A stretch of 64,000 nt of DNA from Dyadobacter sp. 3J3 (lineage in GTDB: Bacteria; Bacteroidota; Bacteroidia; Cytophagales; Spirosomataceae), in assembly GCF_009801115.1 (NCBI RefSeq), contig NZ_VTOL01000012.1, forward strand, positions 62,001 through 126,000. Direction: 5' to 3'. The first letter of the stretch is position 1. Each line of letters opens with the position of its first letter. The notes beneath the pieces were generated by a model. It was not told the DNA's origin. It saw only the letters and a program-made list of their open reading frames with translations, and did not search any database. Position numbers and translations under genes: made by a program. Below are positions 1-8,434 of the stretch, piece by piece.

Positions 1-1
1 C

Positions 2-529
2 AGCCCTGATGAGCTTTTTTCAATGACTTTTAATCAAAAGCTCGTTGAAAATGTGAATAATTTTTATCTTGATACGAAAACAAAAAAATCTCTGGAAAAT
101 GTGGCCATCTTACAGGCGAAAACAGATTCGGTAAGAACCATAATGACCGGAGCTATCAATAAAGCTGTTGTAATTGCGGATGCCACGCCTAATCAAAATC
201 CAACGCGTATGGCACAACGGATCGCACCTATTCAAAATGCAAAACTTAACGGAGAGATACACCAGCAAGTTCTAGGAACGCTGATACAAAATTTGGAATT
301 AGCTAAAATCTCTCTTTTGCGGGAAACTCCACTTATACAAATTGTAGACTTTCCAGTATTACCTCTGACCAAAGAAAAAACAAGCAAAGCAAAAAGTATT
401 ATTTTGGGCGGTATAACTATTGGCTTATTGTTTCTCTTTTTCTTGGCAATCCGACGAATCATAAGAATAGCCTTAGCCTCATCTCCTTTGGTCAAAACAA
501 ATAAACTGGCAGACGAACCTATAAATTAG
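2..529 (+). CDS. Wzz/GumC-like polysaccharide chain-length protein, C-terminal part
   Basis: The reading frame is open at the left edge, so only the last 175 or so residues are present and the true start lies outside the window. The fragment has a long, probably helical periplasmic segment, then a proline-containing stretch (IVDFPVLPL) leading into one hydrophobic segment (about SIILGGITIGLLFLFFLAI) and a short basic tail. This is the usual C-terminal arrangement of Wzz/GumC proteins, which sit in the inner membrane and set the length of exported polysaccharide. The flippase, polymerase and glycosyltransferase genes downstream agree. No kinase domain follows the last membrane segment, so it is not a BY-kinase fusion at this end. 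The family call rests on C-terminal topology and context. Confidence 0.72.
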   Translation, partial: SPDELFSMTFNQKLVENVNNFYLDTKTKKSLENVAILQAKTDSVRTIMTGAINKAVVIADATPNQNPTRMAQRIAPIQNAKLNGEIHQQVLGTLIQNLELAKISLLRETPLIQIVDFPVLPLTKEKTSKAKSIILGGITIGLLFLFFLAIRRIIRIALASSPLVKTNKLADEPIN

Positions 530-664
530 TATCATTTAAAGATTTATTTAGAAAACCATTTTTCAAAATACCCACTATTGCTGGTAGGCTATGTATTCCG
601 GTTTTTTCATAAAGAAATATTATTTAACTAATTACAAGCGGCTGGAACTTATCTTATTTTGAGT

Positions 665-693
665 TTTGTAGACTAAGCTGCTTGGTCTACAAA
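665..693. repeat. 29-base near-perfect palindrome
   Basis: TTTGTAGAC at 665-673 is mirrored exactly by GTCTACAAA at 685-693, and the inner AAGC/GCTT extends the symmetry to the central base with one T-G pair. It lies 33 bases before the flippase start and 135 bases after the Wzz-like stop. There is no clear T-tract on the + strand. It could be a weak terminator, an operator or an mRNA hairpin. Confidence 0.6.
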
Positions 694-725
694 GTAAAAC
701 TAATCATGAAGTTTAACGTAATAAT

Positions 726-2072
726 TTGAAGAACCGACTCATAAGTATTATTCAAAAACTGGATATAGATAGCTCTATTTTTTGGTCAGTCGTAAATAGG
801 GGACTTGGGGTTATCAGGGCGCCACTTACCATTTTTTTTATTGTAAAATATCTTTCCACTGAGGAACAAGGTACTTGGTATACCTTTACCAGTTTGGGAG
901 CCCTGACGATGTTAGCTGACCTGGGTTTTGCCACAATAACAACACAATTCGTTAGCCATGAATATGCACATTTACGTTTTGAAGGAGACCTAATAGCAGG
1001 TGATGACGATCGACTGGATAGGTTTATCGCATTTATTTACTTTTCGGTTAAGTTTTACATTAAGGTCTCACTTGCCGCAATAGCTATTTTGATAGGCGCC
1101 GGAGTATTGTATTTCGGACCAGTTGATACCCACTTACTGTTCATCTGGATTGCCTATTCATTTATCGGTGGGCTTGGAATGCTTACGGCAATGTTTCAGG
1201 CAATATATCAGGGATTAAATAAGGTTAAAGAGATACATATCAATATTCTGTTCAATAGTTTTCTTGTTACATTTTTCACCTGTTTAACCTTATTTCTTGG
1301 GTTCAAAATATGGGCATTGGTGATCGGCATTTTTCTAGGAACCCTTCTTGCCACCATTGGGCTTTTTAGAATGGGCAAGGCATTTTGGACGCAAGTGTAT
1401 TCATACAGGATAAAAGATAAATATAATTTCTTAGACGAAACATTGAGCTTACAGGTTCGATACGCCGTTTCATTTATTGCCACATACTTAATAGCATTTT
1501 TGTACGTCCCTGCTATATATAAATTTGTAGGTGCCAAAGAAGCAGGACAAGTTGGATTAATTATCTCAGTTATGATTGCTCTCTCTTCGGTAGCTTACAG
1601 CTGGACACAAACCAAAATTCCGACATTTAATATTCTGGTTTCTCAAAACAAGACCAATGAGTTAGACCTGTTAGTAAAAAAAGCAACAATACAATCGGCA
1701 TTTGTCTTTATCACTTTATCAATTTTGTTAGTGATTATTGTTAGCGTCATGCCAGCTACTTTTTTGGCTAAATATGCTACACGCATACCCGATATCGAAA
1801 TAATTATTTTATACATTTTTTCTCAGTTTTCTTTGCTTTTACTTAATAGCCTAACTATTTATCTAAGAGCCTTCAAAAAAGAGCCTCTTATGAACATTCA
1901 GGTATTAAGTTCGATACTTTTGTTAATTTCTATTGGGTTTATTTTAAAACGAGGCTTGGGACTATATACTTTTTTACTTTCGGTAAATTTATATTCGTGG
2001 GCAATAGTTATGCCATTGGCTTATTTTGTATTTCAGAAAAATAGAAAGCTACTTACTAAGAAACTCATTTAG
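726..2072 (+). CDS. Wzx-like polysaccharide flippase
   Basis: The protein has 448 residues that are almost entirely hydrophobic and can be divided into about 12-14 membrane helices. It opens with a short cytoplasmic stretch and the segment VNRGLGVIRAPLTIFFIVKY, typical of the polysaccharide-transport branch of the MATE/MVF superfamily. Such proteins turn undecaprenyl-linked oligosaccharide units across the inner membrane. The frame begins with TTG. The nearest upstream ATG, at 706, is in another frame and stops at once, so TTG or a nearby non-ATG codon must be used. It lies between the chain-length protein and glycosyltransferase genes, which fits a Wzx/Wzy system. The exact subfamily is not resolved. 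Confidence 0.8.
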   Translation: MKNRLISIIQKLDIDSSIFWSVVNRGLGVIRAPLTIFFIVKYLSTEEQGTWYTFTSLGALTMLADLGFATITTQFVSHEYAHLRFEGDLIAGDDDRLDRFIAFIYFSVKFYIKVSLAAIAILIGAGVLYFGPVDTHLLFIWIAYSFIGGLGMLTAMFQAIYQGLNKVKEIHINILFNSFLVTFFTCLTLFLGFKIWALVIGIFLGTLLATIGLFRMGKAFWTQVYSYRIKDKYNFLDETLSLQVRYAVSFIATYLIAFLYVPAIYKFVGAKEAGQVGLIISVMIALSSVAYSWTQTKIPTFNILVSQNKTNELDLLVKKATIQSAFVFITLSILLVIIVSVMPATFLAKYATRIPDIEIIILYIFSQFSLLLLNSLTIYLRAFKKEPLMNIQVLSSILLLISIGFILKRGLGLYTFLLSVNLYSWAIVMPLAYFVFQKNRKLLTKKLI

Positions 2073-2129
2073 ATTATACTCCTGCATTAGATAATAATAA
2101 AAAACTTGATTTATTTTAAATCTATTCAT

Positions 2130-2954
2130 ATGTCTGAAACAATTAATAATGGATATTTTGCTCTGAAAAAGTTATTCTATTTCCTAGTATCAATACGTAA
2201 TTTTTTATTTTCAAATAAGTTAGAAAAAAATCAAATAAAAAATATTCCCATCATTATAAATAACAGAAATAGGTTAACATTTTTAAAGTCTCTCATTGAT
2301 TTTTTAGAAACCGGAGATTATAGGAACATAATAATTATCGACAACAATTCAAGCTATGAGCCACTTCTGAGCTTCTATGCATCTTGTCCTTATCGCATCA
2401 TTCGATTAGACAAAAACATGGGCTATAATGCTCTAGAAAAAATTGATCTTTATAATGAAGTGAAAAGTAATTACTACGTTTACACAGACTCTGATGTTGT
2501 TCCGGATGCGAACTGTCCAACCGATTTTTTAGACTATTTCTATAAACTGTTAAGACAATATCCTTTGGTGCAAAAGGTGGGGTTTTCGTTAAGGATCGAT
2601 AACCTACCAGATCATTACAAAGACAAAGATAAAGTGATAAGGTGGGAGTCTCAGTTCTACTTAAAAGAAATAAAGACAAACTTATATAGCGCAAGTATTG
2701 ATACGACCTTTGCTTTACATCGTCCATTTTCGTACATCAGTAAAAGAGGAATATTTAGTATGATCAGAACAGGTGCACCTTATACCGCTTGGCATATGCC
2801 TTGGTATAACGACTCCGATAATTTTAGTAGTGAGGAAGAATACTATATCAATTCCGTAGAAATTGGCACTCATTGGAGTAAGGGACTAAACATAGAGGGG
2901 CATACATTACTACAAAAAATGCTGTCAAAATTCAAATCAACCAGGGGACTTTAA
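2130..2954 (+). CDS. glycosyltransferase, GT2-like (GT-A fold)
   Basis: The protein has 274 residues from the ATG at 2130; an in-frame TTG at 2106 is a less likely start. An amphipathic N-terminal region is followed by a Rossmann-like strand (IPIIINNRNR), the pattern IIIDNNSSYEPL and a DxD-type motif, Asp120-Ser-Asp122 (YTDSDVVPD), expected to hold the metal and nucleotide sugar. The C-terminal part is rich in aromatic residues and lacks membrane helices. It probably adds one sugar to a lipid-linked repeat unit at the inner membrane. The donor cannot be read from the sequence. It follows the flippase by 57 bases and precedes the polymerase by 7, so cotranscription is likely. The coding DNA is visibly A/T-rich. 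Confidence 0.75.
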   Translation: MSETINNGYFALKKLFYFLVSIRNFLFSNKLEKNQIKNIPIIINNRNRLTFLKSLIDFLETGDYRNIIIIDNNSSYEPLLSFYASCPYRIIRLDKNMGYNALEKIDLYNEVKSNYYVYTDSDVVPDANCPTDFLDYFYKLLRQYPLVQKVGFSLRIDNLPDHYKDKDKVIRWESQFYLKEIKTNLYSASIDTTFALHRPFSYISKRGIFSMIRTGAPYTAWHMPWYNDSDNFSSEEEYYINSVEIGTHWSKGLNIEGHTLLQKMLSKFKSTRGL

Positions 2955-2961
2955 ATTTATT

Positions 2962-3990
2962 ATGGTCATTACTCTAACAGCATTATTTTGCATCTTTGCC
3001 TTCATGAGTACGTCTTCATACTTTGATACAAGAGGCGATCAGCTCAGCAAGATTACATTTCTATTAACGACAGTATTTCTAATATCCTTGGCTGGATTTA
3101 GGCCTGCAGGTGTTGATAGAGATTATCTTCAGTACGTTAATTTAATGCTAAATGAGGACCGTCCACAAATGGAGCCAACATTTAAATTTATTTCCTACTG
3201 GCTTAAATCAATATTTAGTGACCCGGTTTTGCCATTTTTTTTGATATATGCAATAATTGGTGTTACTCTTAAAGTAATTGCCATCAGGAAAATCTCTAAT
3301 TTTTTTTTATTGTCTATTGTTGTATATTTTTCATATTCCTTTATACTTCATGACACAACTCAAATCAGAGCAGGAGCCGCGATAGGATTTGCACTTTTAA
3401 GTATTACACCACTTTACGAACGCAAATTTTTGCAATTTTTATCATTAATTATCATAGCTACATTATTTCACTATTCGTCATTTGTAATTTTGGTGTTATG
3501 GTTTCTAAATCCAAAAAAATTCAACCAGCTATCATACTTGCTACTCCTAATAATTAGTTATTTCGCAGTTTCCTATGCAAAATTCTTCGTTATTTTTATG
3601 TTTACCTACTTTCCTGAGGATTTTCAATCTCGAGCTGCTTCCTATGATGGGGATTTTGATTCCACCCTCAATATTTTTAATACTTGGCAGCTGATCAGGT
3701 GTGTGCTGTGCGTTGTCTTTATAACTTATGCAAATAAACTGTTACTTTATAATAACTATGCATTCCTTTTAATAAAAATTTATGTGGTGGGTACTGCTAT
3801 CTATGTACTGTTATCGAGTAACCCTGCTTTCGCAGGGAGAATTAGTGACCTTTTTTTTGCCTTTGATATACTAACACTTCCTATGCTAGTGAATTTGTTC
3901 CAATACAAGCCTGCTGGAAAAATCGTTATAATTGGAATTGCCTCTACCTATCTGTTTCTAAATTTATATTATCTCAAAATAATTAGTTAA
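2962..3990 (+). CDS. EpsG-family polysaccharide polymerase (Wzy-like)
   Basis: This 342-residue integral membrane protein has roughly 9-10 hydrophobic segments. It contains the EpsG-type features GFRPAGVDRDYLQY near residue 45 and, after a membrane helix, DTTQIRAGAAIGF near residue 130, where the arginine is conserved in this family. EpsG/Wzy-like proteins join oligosaccharide repeats into the long polymer at the outer face of the inner membrane. The gene ends in TAATG, where its stop overlaps the start of the next glycosyltransferase by one base, a sign of translational coupling. Such proteins diverge quickly, so family membership is more secure than linkage specificity. Confidence 0.78.
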   Translation: MVITLTALFCIFAFMSTSSYFDTRGDQLSKITFLLTTVFLISLAGFRPAGVDRDYLQYVNLMLNEDRPQMEPTFKFISYWLKSIFSDPVLPFFLIYAIIGVTLKVIAIRKISNFFLLSIVVYFSYSFILHDTTQIRAGAAIGFALLSITPLYERKFLQFLSLIIIATLFHYSSFVILVLWFLNPKKFNQLSYLLLLIISYFAVSYAKFFVIFMFTYFPEDFQSRAASYDGDFDSTLNIFNTWQLIRCVLCVVFITYANKLLLYNNYAFLLIKIYVVGTAIYVLLSSNPAFAGRISDLFFAFDILTLPMLVNLFQYKPAGKIVIIGIASTYLFLNLYYLKIIS

Positions 3991-4877
3991 TGGATGTCTC
4001 AGTAATCATTGTAAACTATAATACCAGTGCACTTCTAAATGACTGTTTAACATCAGTATACACGAAAACATTAGGCATAAAATTTGAAGTTATTGTCGTT
4101 GATAATAATTCTGTCGATGAATCAGTAAGGTCGGTAAGAGAAAATTTTTCAGATGTAAAGCTAATTGAAAGCAAGAAAAACCTAGGCTTTGGTAAAGGAA
4201 ACAATTTGGGGAATTCAATAGCGAGTGGAAAATATTTATTTTATCTCAATTCAGATACAATTTTGATCAATAATGCAATCAAAATTCTATTTGAATTTAT
4301 GGAAAAAGAAGATAGTAACAATGTTGCTTGCTGCGGTGGTAATTTGTATCACGAGGATGGAAAACCAAATTTCTCCTATTCTATAAGATTCCCCTCTCTA
4401 TTTGGTATTATACTATATAGAGCTCATTTATCTTCCTTTTTTGGGCATAGCTCTTTTAATGATACTAGTGTAACAAAAAAAGTAGCAATAGTAATTGGAG
4501 CAGACATGATGATATCTAAGGAAAAGTTCGACCTGATCGGTGGATTTGACCCACAATACTTCATGTATGTCGAAGAAGGTGATTTACAGTACCGATTTCA
4601 CAAAAAAGGGTGGAGCTCAATGTCTGTTCCCGACGCTAAAATCATTCACAAACAAGGTGCATCGTCAGGGAATTTATTCAAGCTTAAGTCTGAAATTAAA
4701 AGCTATTTGATCTTCTATCATAAGTTTTTCAACAAACCGACAAGCTCAGCTTACAAGCTAATCGAATTATTTTTTGCCGCATTAAAATACATTGCATTTA
4801 CAATTATAGGTAAGCGCTCAAAACGAAAAGATTACTGGAACATTATTAAATTTTTAATGGGATCTGATGCAATCTAA
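3990..4877 (+). CDS. glycosyltransferase GT2, WbbL-like
   Basis: This 295-residue GT-A protein starts with VSVIIVNYNTSALLNDCL and VVDNNSVDESV. It carries the DxD-equivalent LNSDT near residue 89 and the acidic acceptor-side motif GFDPQYFMYVEEGDLQYR near residue 187. This set is typical of WbbL-type rhamnosyltransferases and relatives, although the sugar itself cannot be assigned. The C-terminal 70 residues include a hydrophobic stretch that may sit on the membrane. Its start shares one base with the polymerase stop and its end overlaps the acyltransferase start by 11 bases, so it belongs to a tightly packed operon. Confidence 0.82.
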   Translation: MDVSVIIVNYNTSALLNDCLTSVYTKTLGIKFEVIVVDNNSVDESVRSVRENFSDVKLIESKKNLGFGKGNNLGNSIASGKYLFYLNSDTILINNAIKILFEFMEKEDSNNVACCGGNLYHEDGKPNFSYSIRFPSLFGIILYRAHLSSFFGHSSFNDTSVTKKVAIVIGADMMISKEKFDLIGGFDPQYFMYVEEGDLQYRFHKKGWSSMSVPDAKIIHKQGASSGNLFKLKSEIKSYLIFYHKFFNKPTSSAYKLIELFFAALKYIAFTIIGKRSKRKDYWNIIKFLMGSDAI

Positions 4878-5427
4878 AATTCGAAAAATAATCGAAAATC
4901 CCATTTTATACCTGGGTATCTTTTTGAGAATATTATATTCTTATATTTCATATCCAATTAATTATCTAATCTTTAGGAAAATTGGATTTGGTACTTATAT
5001 CTCAATTTCGTCTTCGATTAGAAACGCCAAAAGAATTGATTTAGGTAAATATGTGGAAATAAACTCAAATGTAATTTTATGGCCAAGCAGACTAATTGTT
5101 TCCAACCATGTTCAAATTAACCCAGGGACCGCAATTTACGGAGATGTGAAAATAGGAAAATATGTAATGATAGCTCCTAATTGCATGATTGCAGGGGGTA
5201 ACCATGCTTTTGCCAGAATAGATATTCCTATGATTAAGCAGGGTGCGACGACCAAAGGAATAATTATTGAAGATGACGTATGGATTGGGGCCAATTCCAC
5301 TATTGTCGATGGCGTGACTATACACCAAGGAGCAATAGTCGCAGCAGGCTCTGTTGTTACCAAAGACGTGACTAGCTACGACATTGTAGCGGGCACTCCG
5401 GCTACAAGAATTGGCAGCAGGATATAA
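4867..5427 (+). CDS. left-handed beta-helix acyltransferase (hexapeptide family)
   Basis: The protein has 186 residues. The N-terminal 35 residues are hydrophobic, and the rest is built from hexapeptide repeats such as IGKYVMIAPN, IEDDVWIGANSTIVDG and IHQGAIVAAGSVVTKDV. The ending SYDIVAGTPATRIGSRI is typical of maltose/galactoside/serine acetyltransferase relatives. A His in GNHAF fits the catalytic position. It probably adds acetyl groups to a sugar of the polymer or its precursor. The start lies inside the preceding glycosyltransferase gene (11-base overlap). A hairpin 28 bases downstream may end this transcription unit. Confidence 0.85.
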   Translation: MQSKIRKIIENPILYLGIFLRILYSYISYPINYLIFRKIGFGTYISISSSIRNAKRIDLGKYVEINSNVILWPSRLIVSNHVQINPGTAIYGDVKIGKYVMIAPNCMIAGGNHAFARIDIPMIKQGATTKGIIIEDDVWIGANSTIVDGVTIHQGAIVAAGSVVTKDVTSYDIVAGTPATRIGSRI

Positions 5428-5454
5428 TCGGGTAATCAATTTAGATACTTAATC

Positions 5455-5491
5455 AATCGTTTGACCTAAGTATGCTCAGAGTCAAACGATT
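5455..5491 (+). terminator. hairpin, possible weak terminator
   Basis: AATCGTTTGAC (5455-5465) and GTCAAACGATT (5481-5491) are a perfect 11-bp inverted repeat around a 15-base loop, located in the gap between the acyltransferase and fucosyltransferase genes. Only a short T-run follows, so it may be a weak terminator or an mRNA-processing structure. Confidence 0.5.
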
Positions 5492-5603
5492 TGCTTAACA
5501 CGCAATTATTCTTTTTAGTATGTTCGTATAACTTCTGGTAAAAGACATACGATTATAAAGACAATTTTAAGAACCAATTTTGGCATTATTTAAAGAGGTA
5601 ACA

Positions 5604-6467
5604 ATGATCATAGTTAAACTTCATGGTGGTCTGGGAAACCAGTTGTTTCAGTATGCATTTGGCTTGAACTTATCATTGAAGTATAAGAGGCAAATGTTTC
5701 TTGATGTACAAGATCTAAATTCGAATCAACTTAGAAATATTGAAATTGATAATTTCCAAATCGAAATTCAGCTTGCTACCAAACCACAATTGAGGAAATT
5801 TAATAAAAGTAGATATGCCAGAGTTAATTATTACTTAAACAAATTACTTTTAAACGGAAAAAACTATTTTTTTGAGCCAAAGGTAAGCAATAGAATAATA
5901 GCTGATGAGATGTGCTATTACTGGGGTTACTGGCAGAAACCACAATTTGTCATAGAAATTGATAAGGAGATACGAAAACTTTTCGTTTTGAAAAGTCCTC
6001 TAAGTACACAGGCTAAGGCCTACAAGGACAAAATTCTAAATCTAGATGGAGAGTCTGTATCCATGCATATAAGGAAAACTGACTATTTGCTTCATAAAAA
6101 TAATTTTCTTTCTTCTTGTGAAGCCCAGTACTACTTCAATTCTATCGAGACAATTCGCAAATTGAGATGTTGTAATCTACATTTTTTTATTTTTTCAGAT
6201 GATTTTAAATGGGTTCAAGACAACTTAAATTTTCAAGGAATTGATTACACTTTCGTAAATCCAACCGTGCAAAATAGACCATCCGAAGATTTGCATCTAA
6301 TGTCCATTTGTAATCATAATATTATTGCAAACAGTACTTTTAGCTGGTGGGCCGCATATCTAAATAATTACGAGAATAAAATCACAATTTCCCCAAAATT
6401 TTGGTTTTCAGACCATAGCAAGAAAAATTTAAATTTAGAAAATTGGATAGAAATCGAAAATAATTAA
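5604..6467 (+). CDS. GT11 alpha-1,2-fucosyltransferase-like protein
   Basis: The protein has 287 residues from the ATG at 5604, which follows a purine-rich AAAGAGGTA; an in-frame TTG 24 bases upstream is not needed. It begins IIVKLHGGLGNQLFQYAFG, the signature start of the GT11 family. It then has the HxR-type donor-binding motif SMHIRKTDYL near residue 152 and a third family block, ANSTFSWWAAYLN, near residue 243. GT11 enzymes transfer fucose from GDP-fucose, usually to galactose, so the polymer may carry fucose. No GDP-fucose synthesis genes lie in this window, so the donor must come from elsewhere in the genome. The specific linkage is inferred from the family. Confidence 0.85.
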   Translation: MIIVKLHGGLGNQLFQYAFGLNLSLKYKRQMFLDVQDLNSNQLRNIEIDNFQIEIQLATKPQLRKFNKSRYARVNYYLNKLLLNGKNYFFEPKVSNRIIADEMCYYWGYWQKPQFVIEIDKEIRKLFVLKSPLSTQAKAYKDKILNLDGESVSMHIRKTDYLLHKNNFLSSCEAQYYFNSIETIRKLRCCNLHFFIFSDDFKWVQDNLNFQGIDYTFVNPTVQNRPSEDLHLMSICNHNIIANSTFSWWAAYLNNYENKITISPKFWFSDHSKKNLNLENWIEIENN

Positions 6468-6571
6468 CGGCCATTTATATATCTGTTTACAGGACCTGAT
6501 ATATAAATAAAAAGTATGCCATTGACATCCAAAATACACAACTATACACAAAACAATAAACTCCAAAAACA

Positions 6572-7273
6572 ATGACCGAAACTCTATACATGGACGGAGA
6601 CTACCTCAAAAATCATCCAAGCTGGCATACCGAGGACTCTGCCTGGAAAGCTGATAAAATAAAAAAAATATTTTCGAAAAATAAAATTGACCCAAAAAGC
6701 ATATGTGAAATAGGTTGTGGTGCGGGAGAAATCCTCAATCAGCTTCAAATTTCATTACCAAGTGATTGCGAATTTATAGGATATGATATTTCGGAAGATG
6801 CAATAAAATTAGCCAAAAAGAGAGAGAAGGAAAGATTATCCTTTTATCATGGTGACTTACTTGTATCCATGCCTCCAGAAGTTTTCGACGTTCTTCTGAT
6901 CATCGATGTCTTCGAGCATATTGAGGATTATATGGGTTTTCTGAGAAATTGCAAAAAATTTGGCGGTTACAAAGTACTTCATATACCTTTGGATATGACT
7001 GTTCAAAAAATTCTCCGTCCCAAGGTTTTAATGGACGCGAGAAACAATGTTGGACACCTTCATTATTTCACTAAAGAGACGGCTTTGGCAACGTTAGTTG
7101 ATTCCGGCTACGAAATAATTGACTCATTTTACACTCCATGGGGATTTGAAATGGCACAAAAAACGCTTCTCAAAAAAATATTTCAACTTCCACTCCGATT
7201 TTTTTATGCTATCAATCCTGATCTAGCTGTTCGTGTAATGGGCGGCAGTTCACTTATCGTTCTTGCAAAATAG
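6572..7273 (+). CDS. class I SAM-dependent methyltransferase
   Basis: This 233-residue soluble protein has the SAM-binding motif I (ICEIGCGAGEILNQL, near residues 46-60), an acidic motif II region (FIGYDIS) and the post-motif LLIIDVFEHIEDY, as in UbiG/methyltransf_11 or 23 enzymes. Position in the polysaccharide cluster suggests it methylates a sugar or a chain end, but small-molecule targets cannot be excluded. It is separated from both neighbours by more than 100 bases, with 313 bases downstream lacking a gene, so it may be its own transcription unit. Confidence 0.75.
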   Translation: MTETLYMDGDYLKNHPSWHTEDSAWKADKIKKIFSKNKIDPKSICEIGCGAGEILNQLQISLPSDCEFIGYDISEDAIKLAKKREKERLSFYHGDLLVSMPPEVFDVLLIIDVFEHIEDYMGFLRNCKKFGGYKVLHIPLDMTVQKILRPKVLMDARNNVGHLHYFTKETALATLVDSGYEIIDSFYTPWGFEMAQKTLLKKIFQLPLRFFYAINPDLAVRVMGGSSLIVLAK

Positions 7274-7585
7274 GTATTTTCCAGTGTGTGTATTTTAAAA
7301 CTTCCCTTGATAAAACATAACCCAATTTCTTAACCCGCTTGTTTGTGGTATGGGTGGCAGACAGACAACGCAACAAAGCGTGTCAGCAGGCGCTTGCTAA
7401 ATAACGACCGCTTATAAACCAGTATGCTGTTTAATTTACCACGTACTTAAACGCAAGCCACCATGACTAAGCTTTTGGCATTTAATGTGCAATAGGAAAA
7501 TGGCGCCAAGCAGTGGAAGCTCCTTAACCACAGCAAATAATACTGAAAGAATACGAAATTACAACCGATAAATAAAGTCACATTA
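7274..7585. other. intergenic region without a recognisable gene
   Basis: About 312 bases between the methyltransferase and the next glycosyltransferase. The middle part (about 7330-7480) is less A/T-rich than the surrounding cluster. No start-to-stop frame looks like a gene, and no clear terminator or promoter was found. Confidence 0.4.
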
Positions 7586-8434
7586 ATGGATGATGTTTTA
7601 GTAACTATAGGAATGCCGGTATTCAATGGAGAAGACTTCATTGAAATGGCGGTTAATTCCATTCTCAATCAGACTTTTAAAAATTTTGAATTAATAATAG
7701 CGGATGATGGCAGCACGGATAGTACATACGAAATCCTAAAATCATTTAATGATGATAGAATTGTCATTATTAAAGATGGCAAAAATATGAAGGCCCCATA
7801 TAGATTAAACCAGATGGTAAGTATTGCAAGGGGAAAATATTTTGCCCGAATGGATGCAGATGATGTAATGTTCCCGGATCGTATTAAAATACAAGTTAAT
7901 GAGTTTGAAAACCATAACATAGATCTTCTACATGGGGATGCAATAAGCATTAATAATAATGGGAACGTGTTAGGATACAAATTTTCCAAACCAGCGAAGT
8001 CAAAAAAGAACATTTTAGATGGATTAGTACCAATGCACCCGACAGTGATGGCAAAAACAAGCGTCCTAAGGAATAATCCGTATAAAGGGGAATATTCTCC
8101 AATGGAGGATTTGGAGCTATGGTATCGTCTAATAGACAATTGTATTTTTAAAAACATGAATACACCTGTTTTATTTTACCGGGAAGCTAGCACTCCCAAT
8201 TCTCTAAAACACAAAAAATTCATTAAACACTTTGAGCGTTTTGCCGACGAACATGATTTGTCTTTCATGTCAAAACAGTATCTGGTACTCTTATCACGAA
8301 TCAAATATTTTACCTTTAGGGTTTTAGAAATGGGAAATATGGCTGAGATATTACTGAAACAGCGATCTAGCAGAATGTCAGATGACGATATAAAAAAATA
8401 CGAGACAATTTTAAACCTGGCCACTAACCGATGA
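7586..8434 (+). CDS. glycosyltransferase GT2
   Basis: This 282-residue GT-A enzyme has an early strand VTIGMPVFNGEDFIEMAVNS, the nucleotide-binding DDGSTDSTYEIL near residue 40, the DxD motif ARMDADDVMFPDR near residue 90 and an acceptor-side acidic motif SPMEDLELWYRL near residue 175. It is a canonical family 2 transferase that likely adds one sugar to the repeat unit in the cytoplasm. Its stop overlaps the next gene's start (ATGA), so the two transferases are translationally coupled and probably act in sequence. The donor and acceptor are unknown. Confidence 0.85.
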   Translation: MDDVLVTIGMPVFNGEDFIEMAVNSILNQTFKNFELIIADDGSTDSTYEILKSFNDDRIVIIKDGKNMKAPYRLNQMVSIARGKYFARMDADDVMFPDRIKIQVNEFENHNIDLLHGDAISINNNGNVLGYKFSKPAKSKKNILDGLVPMHPTVMAKTSVLRNNPYKGEYSPMEDLELWYRLIDNCIFKNMNTPVLFYREASTPNSLKHKKFIKHFERFADEHDLSFMSKQYLVLLSRIKYFTFRVLEMGNMAEILLKQRSSRMSDDDIKKYETILNLATNR

